Shown here in pieces: positions 7,479 through 15,345 of a stretch of 32,435 nt of DNA. Origin of the DNA: Planctomycetota bacterium (lineage in GTDB: Bacteria; Planctomycetota; UBA8108; UBA1146; JAKEFC01); assembly GCA_022616235.1 (NCBI GenBank), contig JAKEFC010000207.1, positions 1 to 32,435 on the forward strand, read 5' to 3'. Below the pieces are notes generated by a model. The model made no database searches and had not been told where the DNA came from. It saw nothing but the letters and a program-made list of their open reading frames with translations. The translations under genes and the position numbers were made by a program. How positions within the stretch are numbered: position 1 is the stretch's first letter; the number at the start of each line of letters is the position of its first letter.

Positions 7479-8786
7479 TCAATAGGCATCGACGATCATG
7501 AATCGAATCATCGCTTCGGCGACGACGGAGCCATCGACCGATGCTCTCGTCTGCACCTGACCGGTGCGCGATTTCACTTTCTTCACTTCCGCTTCGAGGA
7601 TGAGTTGGTCGCCTGGAACGACGGTGCGCCGAAACTTGACGTTGTCGATGCTCAAGATGTAAGCCAGCTTGTTGACGTTGTCCGACTTGCGCAAGAGCAG
7701 CACTCCCGCAAGCTGCGCCATCGCCTCGATCTGCAGCACGCCGGGCATCACCGGCTGTCCGGGAAAATGTCCTTGGAAGAACTCTTCGTTGAACGTGACG
7801 TTCTTGAGTCCCACGGCGCGCGAATCGCCGTCGATCTCGAGAATCCGATCGATGAGCAAGAACGGGTAGCGGTGCGGCAACAGGCGCTGGAGCTGCCGGA
7901 TGTCGAGGCCGCGCTGCGCGTTCGCGAGGATCCCCTCGATCTCGCGCTCGCGCGCGTAGTGCGTGGAGAGCTTTTGTACCAGCTCGACGTTGAGGAAGTG
8001 GCCGGATCGGTGTGCCACGAAGTGTCCCGTTACGCGAGAGCCGAGAAGGTACATGTCCCCCAACAGATCCAGGATCTTGTGGCGCACCATCTCGTCCGGA
8101 AACCTAAGTTGATTGTCGAGCGCGCCGTGCTGGCCGATGACGAGGGTGTTCTGCGCGTTAGCGCCGCGCCCAAGACCCCGTACTTGCAGGTCCTTGACTT
8201 CGCTCTCGAGGACGAAGGTACGCGCGGGCGCGATCTCCTTCGCGAAGCTCTCGGCGGTGACCGCGAGGCTGAGATGCTGGGTGACGCGAGGCGGGCCTTC
8301 GTAATGAAGCGTGTAACTGACGCGCAGGTCGCCCGTGGACGGCAACGCGACGAGGCTCGCGTTGTCCGACTGCACCGCGACCGGATCGCGAATCTCGAGG
8401 TGGCGTGCGCGTGCGCCTTGGCCGCGCAGTCCCGCGTCTACCACGCCTTCGAGGTACTCCCGAGCGCTGCCGTCCAACCCCGGCATCTCGCTGCCGTCGA
8501 TCTCGACTTCGAGGTTGTGCACGCGCAGCACGTTGAGGACCGCAAGCAGGTGCTCCACGGTGTGCACTTCGGCGCTGCCGACGGCGAGCGAAGAGCGGCG
8601 CGGATTGTCGCGCCTGCTCTCTAAGGTCGCCGGAATTCGCACGGCCGGAGAGAGATCGGTGCGAATGAAAGTAACGCCGCTCCCCGGTGGCGCGGGGGAG
8701 AGCTTCACGCGCGCGCGTTCTCCGGTATGAAGCCCGATTCCGTCGAATCGCGCCTCGCCGGCAATCGTGTTCTGCTCTTCGATCAC
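7479..8786 (-). CDS. lpxC-fabZ: Fused LpxC deacetylase and FabZ dehydratase
   Basis: A 435-residue fusion. Residues 1-285 are LpxC, the zinc enzyme that removes the acetyl group in the committed lipid A step; Glu78 and His79 (TVEH), His236 and Asp240 (HKILD) and His263 (HRSGH) match the E. coli catalytic and zinc residues. Residues 295-435 are FabZ, the 3-hydroxyacyl-ACP dehydratase, with LLPHRYPFLLIDRI, His340 (GHFPG) and Glu354 (QIEAMAQ). The fusion puts on one chain two enzymes that compete for the same hydroxyacyl pool. Such fusions are known in several diderm groups. The frame is open far upstream inside ompH, but GTG 8786 overlaps the ompH stop (GTGA) and begins the LpxC domain, so translation is probably coupled. 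Confidence 0.96.
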   Translation of the reverse strand: MIEEQNTIAGEARFDGIGLHTGERARVKLSPAPPGSGVTFIRTDLSPAVRIPATLESRRDNPRRSSLAVGSAEVHTVEHLLAVLNVLRVHNLEVEIDGSEMPGLDGSAREYLEGVVDAGLRGQGARARHLEIRDPVAVQSDNASLVALPSTGDLRVSYTLHYEGPPRVTQHLSLAVTAESFAKEIAPARTFVLESEVKDLQVRGLGRGANAQNTLVIGQHGALDNQLRFPDEMVRHKILDLLGDMYLLGSRVTGHFVAHRSGHFLNVELVQKLSTHYAREREIEGILANAQRGLDIRQLQRLLPHRYPFLLIDRILEIDGDSRAVGLKNVTFNEEFFQGHFPGQPVMPGVLQIEAMAQLAGVLLLRKSDNVNKLAYILSIDNVKFRRTVVPGDQLILEAEVKKVKSRTGQVQTRASVDGSVVAEAMIRFMIVDAY

Positions 8787-9382
8787 TGCTTGTTCAGGGT
8801 CTCGATCAAGTCTCTGGTAACGTCCAATTCGGGCAGGGCGTGAAAGACGGCCTCCCATGACGGCATTCCATCTTGCAGGGTCAGCTTGCGCTGCAAGACG
8901 AGGTCGATGCCGCGCGCACCAGCAAGCTCGGCCACGACCCGCTGGATCTCGGTCAAGAGCACTTGAAAGCGCGTCGTGCGCAGGCGCTCGATCTCCTCCG
9001 TGAATTGCTTCTCGGTAAACTCCGCATCCGCGGTCTTCTGATGCACGAGCCGCTCGAGGCGCTGATGCTCCGGAGAATCGCCTTTCATCATCCCCAACTC
9101 TTCTTGGTACTTCTTGATCTCGTTGCGAAGCTTGTCCAGCTCCCCCCGCTTCACTTCGAATTCTCGCTTCAGCTCGTCTTCCATCTCGGCGCGCCGGCGG
9201 CTCCCCGCGAGCACCTGCTCGAGGTCGAAGACGGCGATCGTCGGCGGCGCGAACGCAGGGCCGGCAATCGCTTCCCGCGGAGTCCGCCGCGCCGACAGGA
9301 TCGCCTCGAGAGCGACGCCGCCGGCGACCAGCGCGCAAGCCGCGAGCGCACCGATTACGATCCTGGATGAGCTTCTACGCAT
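8783..9382 (-). CDS. OmpH/Skp-family periplasmic chaperone
   Basis: A 199-residue protein with an N-terminal membrane or signal segment (IVIGALAACALVAGGVAL), then IAVFDLEQVLAGS, the typical OmpH/Skp start of the mature part, a long charged coiled-coil region, and a C-terminal beta segment (GIDLVLQRKLTL). Skp proteins hold unfolded outer-membrane proteins in the periplasm. The ATG start has GAGGGGA close upstream. It ends in a 4-nt overlap with lpxC-fabZ, and skp is found near lpx genes in many diderms, which supports the call. A non-chaperone structural OmpH relative cannot be ruled out. Confidence 0.88.
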   Translation of the reverse strand: MRRSSSRIVIGALAACALVAGGVALEAILSARRTPREAIAGPAFAPPTIAVFDLEQVLAGSRRRAEMEDELKREFEVKRGELDKLRNEIKKYQEELGMMKGDSPEHQRLERLVHQKTADAEFTEKQFTEEIERLRTTRFQVLLTEIQRVVAELAGARGIDLVLQRKLTLQDGMPSWEAVFHALPELDVTRDLIETLNKQ

Positions 9383-9415
9383 GTCCCCTCTTTCCCGCGC
9401 TTGCCGCGCGCGGCA

Positions 9416-10765
9416 CTAGAACTCTTCTTCGTAGCGAGACAGATTCTCGAAGCGCAGCGAATCGCCGAAGAACTTGAGGTGCACCGTGCCGGTGGGTCCG
9501 TTTCGCTGCTTGGCGATGATGATCTCCGCCTTGCCCTTCGCCTCTTCCTTTTCCGGCTTGTAGTACTCCTCGCGGTAGAGGAGCAGCACCAAGTCCGCAT
9601 CCTGCTCGATGGCACCCGACTCTCGCAAGTCCGACATCTTGGGGCGGAACGCTTCCGATTGCCTGCTCTCCGAAGCCCGCGATAGCTGGGAAACGGCGAT
9701 CACAGGTACTTTCAGCTCCCGTGCCAGGGCCTTCAACGAGCGCGAGATTCGCGAGATCTCCTGCTGGCGGTTCTCTTCCCTGCGGCCGGCGCCAATGTCG
9801 AGGAGCTGCAAGTAGTCGATGATGATGAGCTGCACATCGTGCTTCGCCTTCATGCGCCGCGCCTTCGCGCGTATGGTCATCGCGTTGAGGCTGGGTGAGT
9901 CATCGATGAAGACCGGCGCGTCTTGCAGCTTGTCCGCAGTGTGTACGAGCAATTCCCATTCGCGCTGAGAGAGGGTCAAACCGCGCAGCGATTGGGAATT
10001 GATCCGCGTCTCCGCGCTCAGAAGATTCATGACGATCTGGCGGCAGTCGACTTCGAGGCTGAAGATCAGCACGGGCTTCTTGGCGCCGGCCGCGACGGTG
10101 CGCGCGATGTTCAACGCAAAGGTGGTTTTTCCCATGCTCGGGCGCCCGGCGATGACGATCAGCTCCGCAGGCTGCAAGCCGCTCGTCAAGTTGTCGAGGT
10201 CGAGGAATCCCGTCCTGAGTCCGGTTTGCCCCTTCTGCAGTCGGTCGAACAAATCGAAGGTTTGCTTGAATGCATCGCGAAGCACCGTGACGTCTTGGGT
10301 AGCGGCGTTCTCGGTAAGCTCGAAGATGCGCTGCTCTGCACGCTCTACGGCTTGCTTCGCGTCTTCCGGCGCACCGTCGTACGCTTCTTCGAGCAGGCCG
10401 GTGAGCGACTCGATCAGGCGCCGCATGAGCGCGCGGTCGCGGATGATCGCGGCATAACGCCGCGCGTTGACGCTGGTTCGCACCGAGTCGGTCAACTCCG
10501 CGATGTATTCGAGTCCCCCCGCTTCGTCGAGGGCGCCGTCCCGCTCGAGCTGTTCCTTCAACAGGATGGTGTCGACGGAGCCGTGTACGTCGTACAGCGT
10601 CTGAATGCCGCGGAAGATCAGTTGGTTGCGCCGGGAGTAGAAGTGTTCCGGCTTGATCAACTCGAAGATTTCGGCGGTATCGCCGCAGGCGAGGAGCACG
10701 GAGCCCAAGAGTCCCGTCTCGGCTTCCGGGCTGTGCGGAGGCGTGCGGCCGGTTCGTTGTATCAC
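9416..10765 (-). CDS. dnaB: Replicative DNA helicase DnaB
   Basis: The hexameric 5'-3' helicase of the replication fork, 449 residues. The N-terminal helical domain opens with PHSPEAETGLLGSVLL. The RecA-like motor carries Walker A GRPSMGKT (207-214), Walker B LIIIDYLQLL, and SQLSRASESR followed by the SDLRESGAIEQDADLVLLLYRE region. There is no intein. The GTG start has GGGAAA upstream, a weak site. It follows rplI by 86 nt, the classical rpsF-ssb-rpsR-rplI-dnaB order. Confidence 0.97.
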   Translation of the reverse strand: MIQRTGRTPPHSPEAETGLLGSVLLACGDTAEIFELIKPEHFYSRRNQLIFRGIQTLYDVHGSVDTILLKEQLERDGALDEAGGLEYIAELTDSVRTSVNARRYAAIIRDRALMRRLIESLTGLLEEAYDGAPEDAKQAVERAEQRIFELTENAATQDVTVLRDAFKQTFDLFDRLQKGQTGLRTGFLDLDNLTSGLQPAELIVIAGRPSMGKTTFALNIARTVAAGAKKPVLIFSLEVDCRQIVMNLLSAETRINSQSLRGLTLSQREWELLVHTADKLQDAPVFIDDSPSLNAMTIRAKARRMKAKHDVQLIIIDYLQLLDIGAGRREENRQQEISRISRSLKALARELKVPVIAVSQLSRASESRQSEAFRPKMSDLRESGAIEQDADLVLLLYREEYYKPEKEEAKGKAEIIIAKQRNGPTGTVHLKFFGDSLRFENLSRYEEEF

Positions 10766-10851
10766 TGATTTCCCTTTTCCGCGCCGCGCCGCGCCGCGCG
10801 CACACCACTCGCTCGACCGCGGGCCGGCGGAGCGGTCTGTGCTATGAACTC

Positions 10852-11334
10852 CTACTCCGTCTTCAGCGCGGCGGCCTCTTCATCCCCCTTGACGACCCAT
10901 ACCTTGATCTCAGTGGCCACGTCCGTATGGAGTTGGACCTTGACCTTGTAGATACCGAGTTCCTTGATCGGTTTCTCCAGAACGATCGCCTTGGCGTCGA
11001 CCTCGAAGCCTTCTTGCTTCAGGTGGGTGACGATGTCGCGCGGCGTCACGGAGCCGAACAAGTGTCCTTCTTCGGTCGCCCGAGCGATGATCGTGCAGGA
11101 AGCGCCTTCCAGCTCCTCGGCGAGGACCCGCAGCTTCGCCTTCGTTTCCTCTTCGAGCGCGATGAGGCGCCGCTTCTGAGCCTCGAACCATTGGAGGTTC
11201 GCTTGATTCACCTCCATCGCGAATCCCTGGGGAATCAGGTAATTCCTGGCATAGCCGGGGGTGACGTTCACGATCTCCCCGAGGGTGCCTAGATCGGCGA
11301 CGTTACGCTTGAGTAGCAACTTCACGATGGCCAT
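10852..11334 (-). CDS. rplI: 50S ribosomal protein L9 (bL9)
   Basis: A 160-residue protein of the large subunit. The N-terminal RNA-binding domain has the family pattern VKLLLKRNVADLG, IVNVTPGYARNYLIPQGFA. A long helix links it to the C-terminal domain (LFGSVTPRDIVTHL). ATG 11334 is the family start; the open frame extends six codons further without likeness. It lies between rpsR and dnaB. Confidence 0.97.
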   Translation of the reverse strand: MAIVKLLLKRNVADLGTLGEIVNVTPGYARNYLIPQGFAMEVNQANLQWFEAQKRRLIALEEETKAKLRVLAEELEGASCTIIARATEEGHLFGSVTPRDIVTHLKQEGFEVDAKAIVLEKPIKELGIYKVKVQLHTDVATEIKVWVVKGDEEAAALKTE

Positions 11335-11402
11335 CCATTTCAGTGTCCCCAACGAGGCCGCACTTGCGCCGCCCGCGGAGCATCCCGTTCTTGCCGAGGC
11401 GG

Positions 11403-11612
11403 CTACGTCCCGTACGGGAGCAGAGCCATGAAGCGGGCGCGTTGCACCGCGACCCGCACCTTGTGCTGCGTCTTCGCATCGGCGCCGATCCGCTTGCGCC
11501 CGAGCAATTTTCCCTGCGGCGACAGCAGCTTCTGCAAGAAATCGATGTCCTTGTAGTCGATGTAAGGCCGCACGCCGACGATCGACGGGCGCGGTTTCAT
11601 CGAGCGAAACAT
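11403..11612 (-). CDS. rpsR: 30S ribosomal protein S18 (bS18)
   Basis: A 69-residue small-subunit protein, partner of S6 on the ribosome. The core IDYKDIDFLQKLLSPQGKLL, GRKRIGA and the C-terminal VAVQRARFMALLPY are diagnostic. The N-terminus lacks the zinc-binding Cys pair of some bS18 forms. The ATG start has AGGAA nine nucleotides upstream, directly after the stop of a 14-codon frame. Confidence 0.96.
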   Translation of the reverse strand: MFRSMKPRPSIVGVRPYIDYKDIDFLQKLLSPQGKLLGRKRIGADAKTQHKVRVAVQRARFMALLPYGT

Positions 11613-11624
11613 TCTTCGTGGTTC

Positions 11625-11669
11625 CTAACTAGCGCGCCGCGGCGCGCAACGCTTCTTGTTCGCAGTCAT
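11625..11669 (-). CDS. Possible 14-codon small ORF between ssb and rpsR
   Basis: ATG 11669 stands five nucleotides after GGGAG and encodes a basic 14-residue peptide (MTANKKRCAPRRAS) ending in TAG. The rpsR ribosome binding site AGGAA lies immediately after that TAG, so ribosomes finishing the peptide would arrive at the rpsR start. It could be a coupling leader, a decayed N-terminus of an older S18 copy (KKRC is reminiscent of Cys-type S18), or chance. No homolog can be named. Confidence 0.3.
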   Translation of the reverse strand: MTANKKRCAPRRAS

Positions 11670-11680
11670 GATCGCTCCCG

Positions 11681-12124
11681 CTAGAACGGCACGTCGGGGT
11701 CGGCGGGCGGCTCCGCACCCGGACTCTGAAACTGCTGGTACGACTCGGACCCCTCCGCCGCCTCCGCGGAGCCTCCTTGCTCCGTGCGTGCGCCTCCGGC
11801 GCGCGGCATGAATTGGACGCGATCGGCAACGACCCGCAGCCTGCTCCGCTTCTGCCCCTCCGGAGTCTCCCAGGAATCGAACGCGAGCCGTCCTTCGATG
11901 AGGCAACCGGAGCCCTTCTTCAGGAACTCGTTGCAGGTCTCGCCTTGCCTGCCCCAGGCCACGATGTCGACGAAGCAAGTGTCCTTGCCTTGTTCCCCAT
12001 CGGAGCGGCGAAAGTACCGATTCACCGCGAGCCCGAACTCGCAGACTGCTGCTCCGCTCGCGATGTAGCGCAGCTCGGGGTCCCGGGTCAGCCGGCCGAT
12101 CAAGAGAACCTTGTTGAGATCCAT
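11681..12124 (-). CDS. ssb: Single-stranded DNA-binding protein
   Basis: A 147-residue OB-fold protein that coats single-stranded DNA in replication and repair. The domain runs from MDLNKVLLIGRLTRDPELRY to about residue 105 with CFVDIVAWGRQGE inside. A Gly/Ala/Glu-rich linker leads to the acidic C-terminal tip DPDVPF, the conserved partner-binding tail. The frame is open to 12232, but ATG 12124 is the family start. In the rpsF-ssb-rpsR order. Confidence 0.96.
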   Translation of the reverse strand: MDLNKVLLIGRLTRDPELRYIASGAAVCEFGLAVNRYFRRSDGEQGKDTCFVDIVAWGRQGETCNEFLKKGSGCLIEGRLAFDSWETPEGQKRSRLRVVADRVQFMPRAGGARTEQGGSAEAAEGSESYQQFQSPGAEPPADPDVPF

Positions 12125-12419
12125 TGCACCGCCTTCGCTCGCTCGTTTCTCCAGTTCGCTCGACGCCAACGCCGTGCCGGCACGCGTGCCGATTGTGTCG
12201 TCTCCGCCGCCGGGCGGCGCCAGTGGGGGCATCGAGACCGTGCCATGCGCTTCGCGAGGATGGCCAGGAAGCGAACGAAGCTACCTGAATCGTATCCTCG
12301 CATCCAGCCTTGCACCGCCGGCCGCCGTTCTGCTTCCTCCACTCGAATGCGAGCCTCGCGGCCGCGCCCGACCGGCGCTAGCGGCCGTCCGCTTCCGCGC
12401 CGCACCAAGCCTTCGAGCA
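12125..12419. other. Gap between rpsF and ssb, no supported gene
   Basis: About 295 nt, unusually long for this gene pair. It holds a perfect 14-nt palindrome (CGGCACG and CGTGCCG, 12178-12191). A 106-codon minus-strand frame crosses it and runs into ssb, but its composition (Arg-rich, no fold features) looks like a shadow. Confidence 0.3.
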
Positions 12420-12908
12420 TCAGTCGTACTTCCCGGGCGCCTCATCGCCATCGTCCGCCTCGAACGAGCGCCGTTCGCGACGCTCGCCCTCATCCTCCTC
12501 GCCCGCATCCGCATCGCCCTCCCAGGGCGCCGGAGCATCCGTACGCGGCGGGGCCTCGGCGACTCCCCGCTCCGCGCGCTGCTTGGCGGCATCGCGCCGG
12601 CGCACCATCTCCTCTTCGAGCCACTCCTCCTGCACGATGAGCACGCGTAGGATTCGCTCCGAAATCTCCGCGTCCCGCCGTAGCGAGTTCACCCGCGAGG
12701 TCGGAGCGCGAAAGTAGGTCAGGTAGTACGTCCCCTTCGTGACGCCTTTCACGGGAAAGGCGAGCTTCATCTCCGACCAGCGCTCCGCGTATTCGAGACG
12801 CGCTTCGTTCTTCGCGAAGAGGTGATTGATGTGGCTCTCGATATCGCTCCAAGAGCGCGACGTCTCGTTCGCGTCGAGGAGAAACATCCCTTCGTACAGT
12901 CGTTCCAC
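12420..12908 (-). CDS. rpsF: 30S ribosomal protein S6 (bS6) with long charged tail
   Basis: Residues 1-100 are S6: VERLYEGMFLLDANE, LAFPVKGVTKGTYYLTYFRAP and the S18-facing core. The protein is 162 residues, longer than the usual 95-135, because of a charged Glu/Asp/Arg-rich tail that is probably disordered. GTG 12908 is chosen since AAGGAG stands nine nucleotides upstream and it matches the family start; the open frame goes 14 codons further. It follows pth by 84 nt. Confidence 0.94.
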   Translation of the reverse strand: MERLYEGMFLLDANETSRSWSDIESHINHLFAKNEARLEYAERWSEMKLAFPVKGVTKGTYYLTYFRAPTSRVNSLRRDAEISERILRVLIVQEEWLEEEMVRRRDAAKQRAERGVAEAPPRTDAPAPWEGDADAGEEDEGERRERRSFEADDGDEAPGKYD

Positions 12909-12992
12909 CGACTCAAGCTCCTTCCGCTCGCCGCAACCGCGGCGGCACAATGTTTTTGTCGACGGTCTCGCTCGGCCTTGCCGGGAAGCGGC

Positions 12993-13619
12993 TCAGCAAT
13001 TCGCATCTTCGCTCGGCGTGCCGTCGCCGGGGGTCTCCGCCACCGGCGCGTTGAAGCGCTCCATCGCCGTCTGCACGCCATGCTTGATCCAACAACAAAC
13101 CGCCTCCACCGCGCGCTCCATCGCCGCTTCCACCAAGGCGGCCTCTTCCGCCTGGAAGGGCTCGAGCACCCACTCCTCTACGGGCCGATTCGCGTCCGGG
13201 CGTCCGATGCCCACGCGCAGGCGCGGGAAGCCGGAGCCAATGCATCGGATCACATCTTCCGCTCCGCGATGTCCGCCGCTGGAGCCACGCGCGCGAATGC
13301 GCAGCTTCCCCGGCGGGAGATCGACGTCGTCGAACACCGCAAGGACCTGATCTGGGTCCAGGCCGCGCTCCGTGACCACCGCGGCGACGGGGGTTCCGCT
13401 GCGGTTCATGTAGAGTCCCGGGCGCAAGCACAGGACCCCGCGGCCCGCCAGCCGTCCCTCGAGGAGCTCGGAGCCACGGACGCGGTGCCGCACGCAGTCT
13501 CCGAGGCGTAACGCAAAGCGCTGCACGACCGCGAAGCCGATGTTGTGGCGCGTGTTCTCGTAGCGCCCGCCGGGATTGCCCAGACCGACGACGAGGCATG
13601 GCGCTTGGCTCTGCGCCAT
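12993..13619 (-). CDS. pth: Peptidyl-tRNA hydrolase
   Basis: A 208-residue enzyme that frees tRNA from stalled peptides. It has the N-terminal GLGNPGGRYENTRHNIGF with the catalytic His, LYMNRSG with the conserved Asn, and FDDVDLPPGKLRIR with the catalytic Asp. One oddity: the motif normally GGHNG (E. coli Asn114) reads GGHRG here, encoded by CGC, so it is not a one-base misread of AAC. It sits between rplY and rpsF, a common order. The ATG start has GGA upstream. Confidence 0.95.
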   Translation of the reverse strand: MAQSQAPCLVVGLGNPGGRYENTRHNIGFAVVQRFALRLGDCVRHRVRGSELLEGRLAGRGVLCLRPGLYMNRSGTPVAAVVTERGLDPDQVLAVFDDVDLPPGKLRIRARGSSGGHRGAEDVIRCIGSGFPRLRVGIGRPDANRPVEEWVLEPFQAEEAALVEAAMERAVEAVCCWIKHGVQTAMERFNAPVAETPGDGTPSEDANC

Positions 13620-13677
13620 TCATTCCACGTCCCGTGCGCATGCCCGCGCCCTCTTCGCGCCGATTTCCGCCGCCACG

Positions 13678-14301
13678 TTACTCCGCGCTCTCTTCCGCGG
13701 GCGCGGCCGCTTCCGCCGCCGCCGGCGCTTCCGCCGCCGGCTTCTCCTCTTCGATTCCCTTCGGCGGGTGCACCATCAGCACGGGCTCCTCCGGCTCGAG
13801 CGCAATGGCGACCCCCGGGGGCAGCGCGATCTGTCGCGCGCGGATCCCTTGATTGATCAACAGCTCGCCGATCTCCACCTCCAGGAATTCGGGCAGCTCG
13901 AGCACCTTGCCGCGCAGGGGGATCTCGTGGTGGAGGATGTCCAGGATTCCACCGGTGGTCACGCCCTTCGGCGTGCCGTGGACGTGGAGCGGAACGGAGG
14001 TCTCGATGACTTCATCGAGCGAGATGCGCGCAAAATCCAAGTGAAGGATGCGCTCGCCGAGGTGGTCGTACTGCACTTCCTTGAGCAGCCCGTGATCCTG
14101 CGACCCGGGAAGTTCGAGGGTGATCATGTGATGACCTTGTTCGAGCGCCTTCGCCACCTCCGTCTCGCGGAGTTGGAAGTGCACGTTGCCCTCGCCATGC
14201 CCGTACAGGTTCGCTGGCACCCAACCCTCTCCGCGTATGCGCGAGACGGCGCGCGCGCCGGTACCTTCGCGCAGAAGTCCTTTCAAAGTCACACGCTTCA
14301 T
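13678..14301 (-). CDS. rplY: 50S ribosomal protein L25, general stress protein CTC type
   Basis: A 207-residue two-domain bL25. The N-terminal domain binds 5S rRNA (GTGARAVSRIRGEGWVPANLYG), and the CTC beta domain (TGGILDILHHEIPLRG onward) follows. The last 25 residues are an Ala/Glu/Pro tail. Start ATG 14301 has AAAGGA upstream. The order prs-rplY-pth is widely conserved. Confidence 0.96.
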   Translation of the reverse strand: MKRVTLKGLLREGTGARAVSRIRGEGWVPANLYGHGEGNVHFQLRETEVAKALEQGHHMITLELPGSQDHGLLKEVQYDHLGERILHLDFARISLDEVIETSVPLHVHGTPKGVTTGGILDILHHEIPLRGKVLELPEFLEVEIGELLINQGIRARQIALPPGVAIALEPEEPVLMVHPPKGIEEEKPAAEAPAAAEAAAPAEESAE

Positions 14302-14404
14302 TTCGAGGTCCTTTCCGGGCGCCTTCGCCCGCGCTGCAATTCGTTTTCCTTCTCGCTCCGCGCTCTACGCGCCTCCCACGACCGCGATCCCGATCGCCGC
14401 CGCA

Positions 14405-15343
14405 TCAGATCGTCGATGAGCGGTGGATCTGCTCGATCGCGTCCGCGAAGAGCCCGGCCGAGCTGAGCACTTTCACCCTGTTCTGCAGGTACTTCCCCGC
14501 GATCGGAATCGTGTCGGTAACGAAGACTCCTTTGATCGGGCTCGCTTCGAGCTTTTCGACGGCCGGACCCACCAACACGGGATGCGTCGCCGCGATGTAG
14601 ATGTCCTTCACTCCATTGTCCTTGAGGATGCGCGAGGCCTGCGCGATCGACCCTCCGGTCGCGATGATGTCGTCGGAGATGAGAGCGTTCCGCCCTTCCA
14701 CTTCGCCGATCACGAAGCCCACTTCGGTCTCCTCGGCGCTGATCCGGCGCTTGTCGACCGTGGCGAGGCGCGCGCCGAGAGCTTTCGAATAGGCCCGCGC
14801 CATCTTGATGCTACCTACGTCGGGGCTCACGACGACCAGGTCGGGAATCTCCAACTTGCGGAAGTGATCGATGAACACCGGTCCGCCGTAGAGGTGATCG
14901 ACGGGGATGTCGAAGAAACCCTGTATCTGCTCCGCGTGCAGATCCATCGTCAACACGCGATCGGCACCCGCCGCGGCGATCAGGTTCGCGATCAGCTTCG
15001 CCGAGATCGGCACGTGCGCGCCGCGCTCGCGCCGGTCCTGGCGCGCGTATCCGAAATAAGGGATCACCGCGGTGATGCGATCCGCGGAAGAACGCTTCAC
15101 GCAATCGGTCAGGATCAAGAGTTCCATCAAGTTCTCGTTCACGGGCGGGCAGGTGGACTGGATGATGAACACATCCTTCCCGCGCAGGTCCTCGTGCGAC
15201 TGGACGTGGATCTCCCCATCCGGAAATCGAGAGACTTCCACCTGCCCCGGCTCGCACCCGAATTCCCGGCAAATCCCCATTGCCAGGTCCGGGGTCGCGT
15301 TGCCCCGAATCAACACCAGGCTTCCGTCCCGCTGCTTCGGCAC
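14405..15343 (-). CDS. prs: Ribose-phosphate pyrophosphokinase
   Basis: Makes PRPP from ribose 5-phosphate and ATP for nucleotide, His and Trp synthesis. Length 312 fits the family. Visible are RFPDGEIHVQ, the ATP-flag region YFGYARQDRRERGAHVPISAK, MDLHAEQIQGFFDIPVDHLY and the PRPP loop LISDDIIATGGS. The GTG start lies two nucleotides after the glmU stop, with GGGGAG just before, so the two are translationally coupled. Confidence 0.97.
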   Translation of the reverse strand: MPKQRDGSLVLIRGNATPDLAMGICREFGCEPGQVEVSRFPDGEIHVQSHEDLRGKDVFIIQSTCPPVNENLMELLILTDCVKRSSADRITAVIPYFGYARQDRRERGAHVPISAKLIANLIAAAGADRVLTMDLHAEQIQGFFDIPVDHLYGGPVFIDHFRKLEIPDLVVVSPDVGSIKMARAYSKALGARLATVDKRRISAEETEVGFVIGEVEGRNALISDDIIATGGSIAQASRILKDNGVKDIYIAATHPVLVGPAVEKLEASPIKGVFVTDTIPIAGKYLQNRVKVLSSAGLFADAIEQIHRSSTI

Positions 15344-15345
15344 TG

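Noticed and set aside
7452-8624. Plus-strand reading frame of 390 codons
   Set aside because: Antisense to lpxC-fabZ; Arg/Asp/Val-rich, shadow composition.
9900-10808. Minus-strand frame in another phase of dnaB
   Set aside because: Arg-rich out-of-frame reading inside dnaB.
12100-12420. Minus-strand 106-codon frame between rpsF and ssb
   Set aside because: It begins at an ATG overlapping the rpsF stop, but it is Arg-rich, has no recognisable fold and runs into the ssb start.
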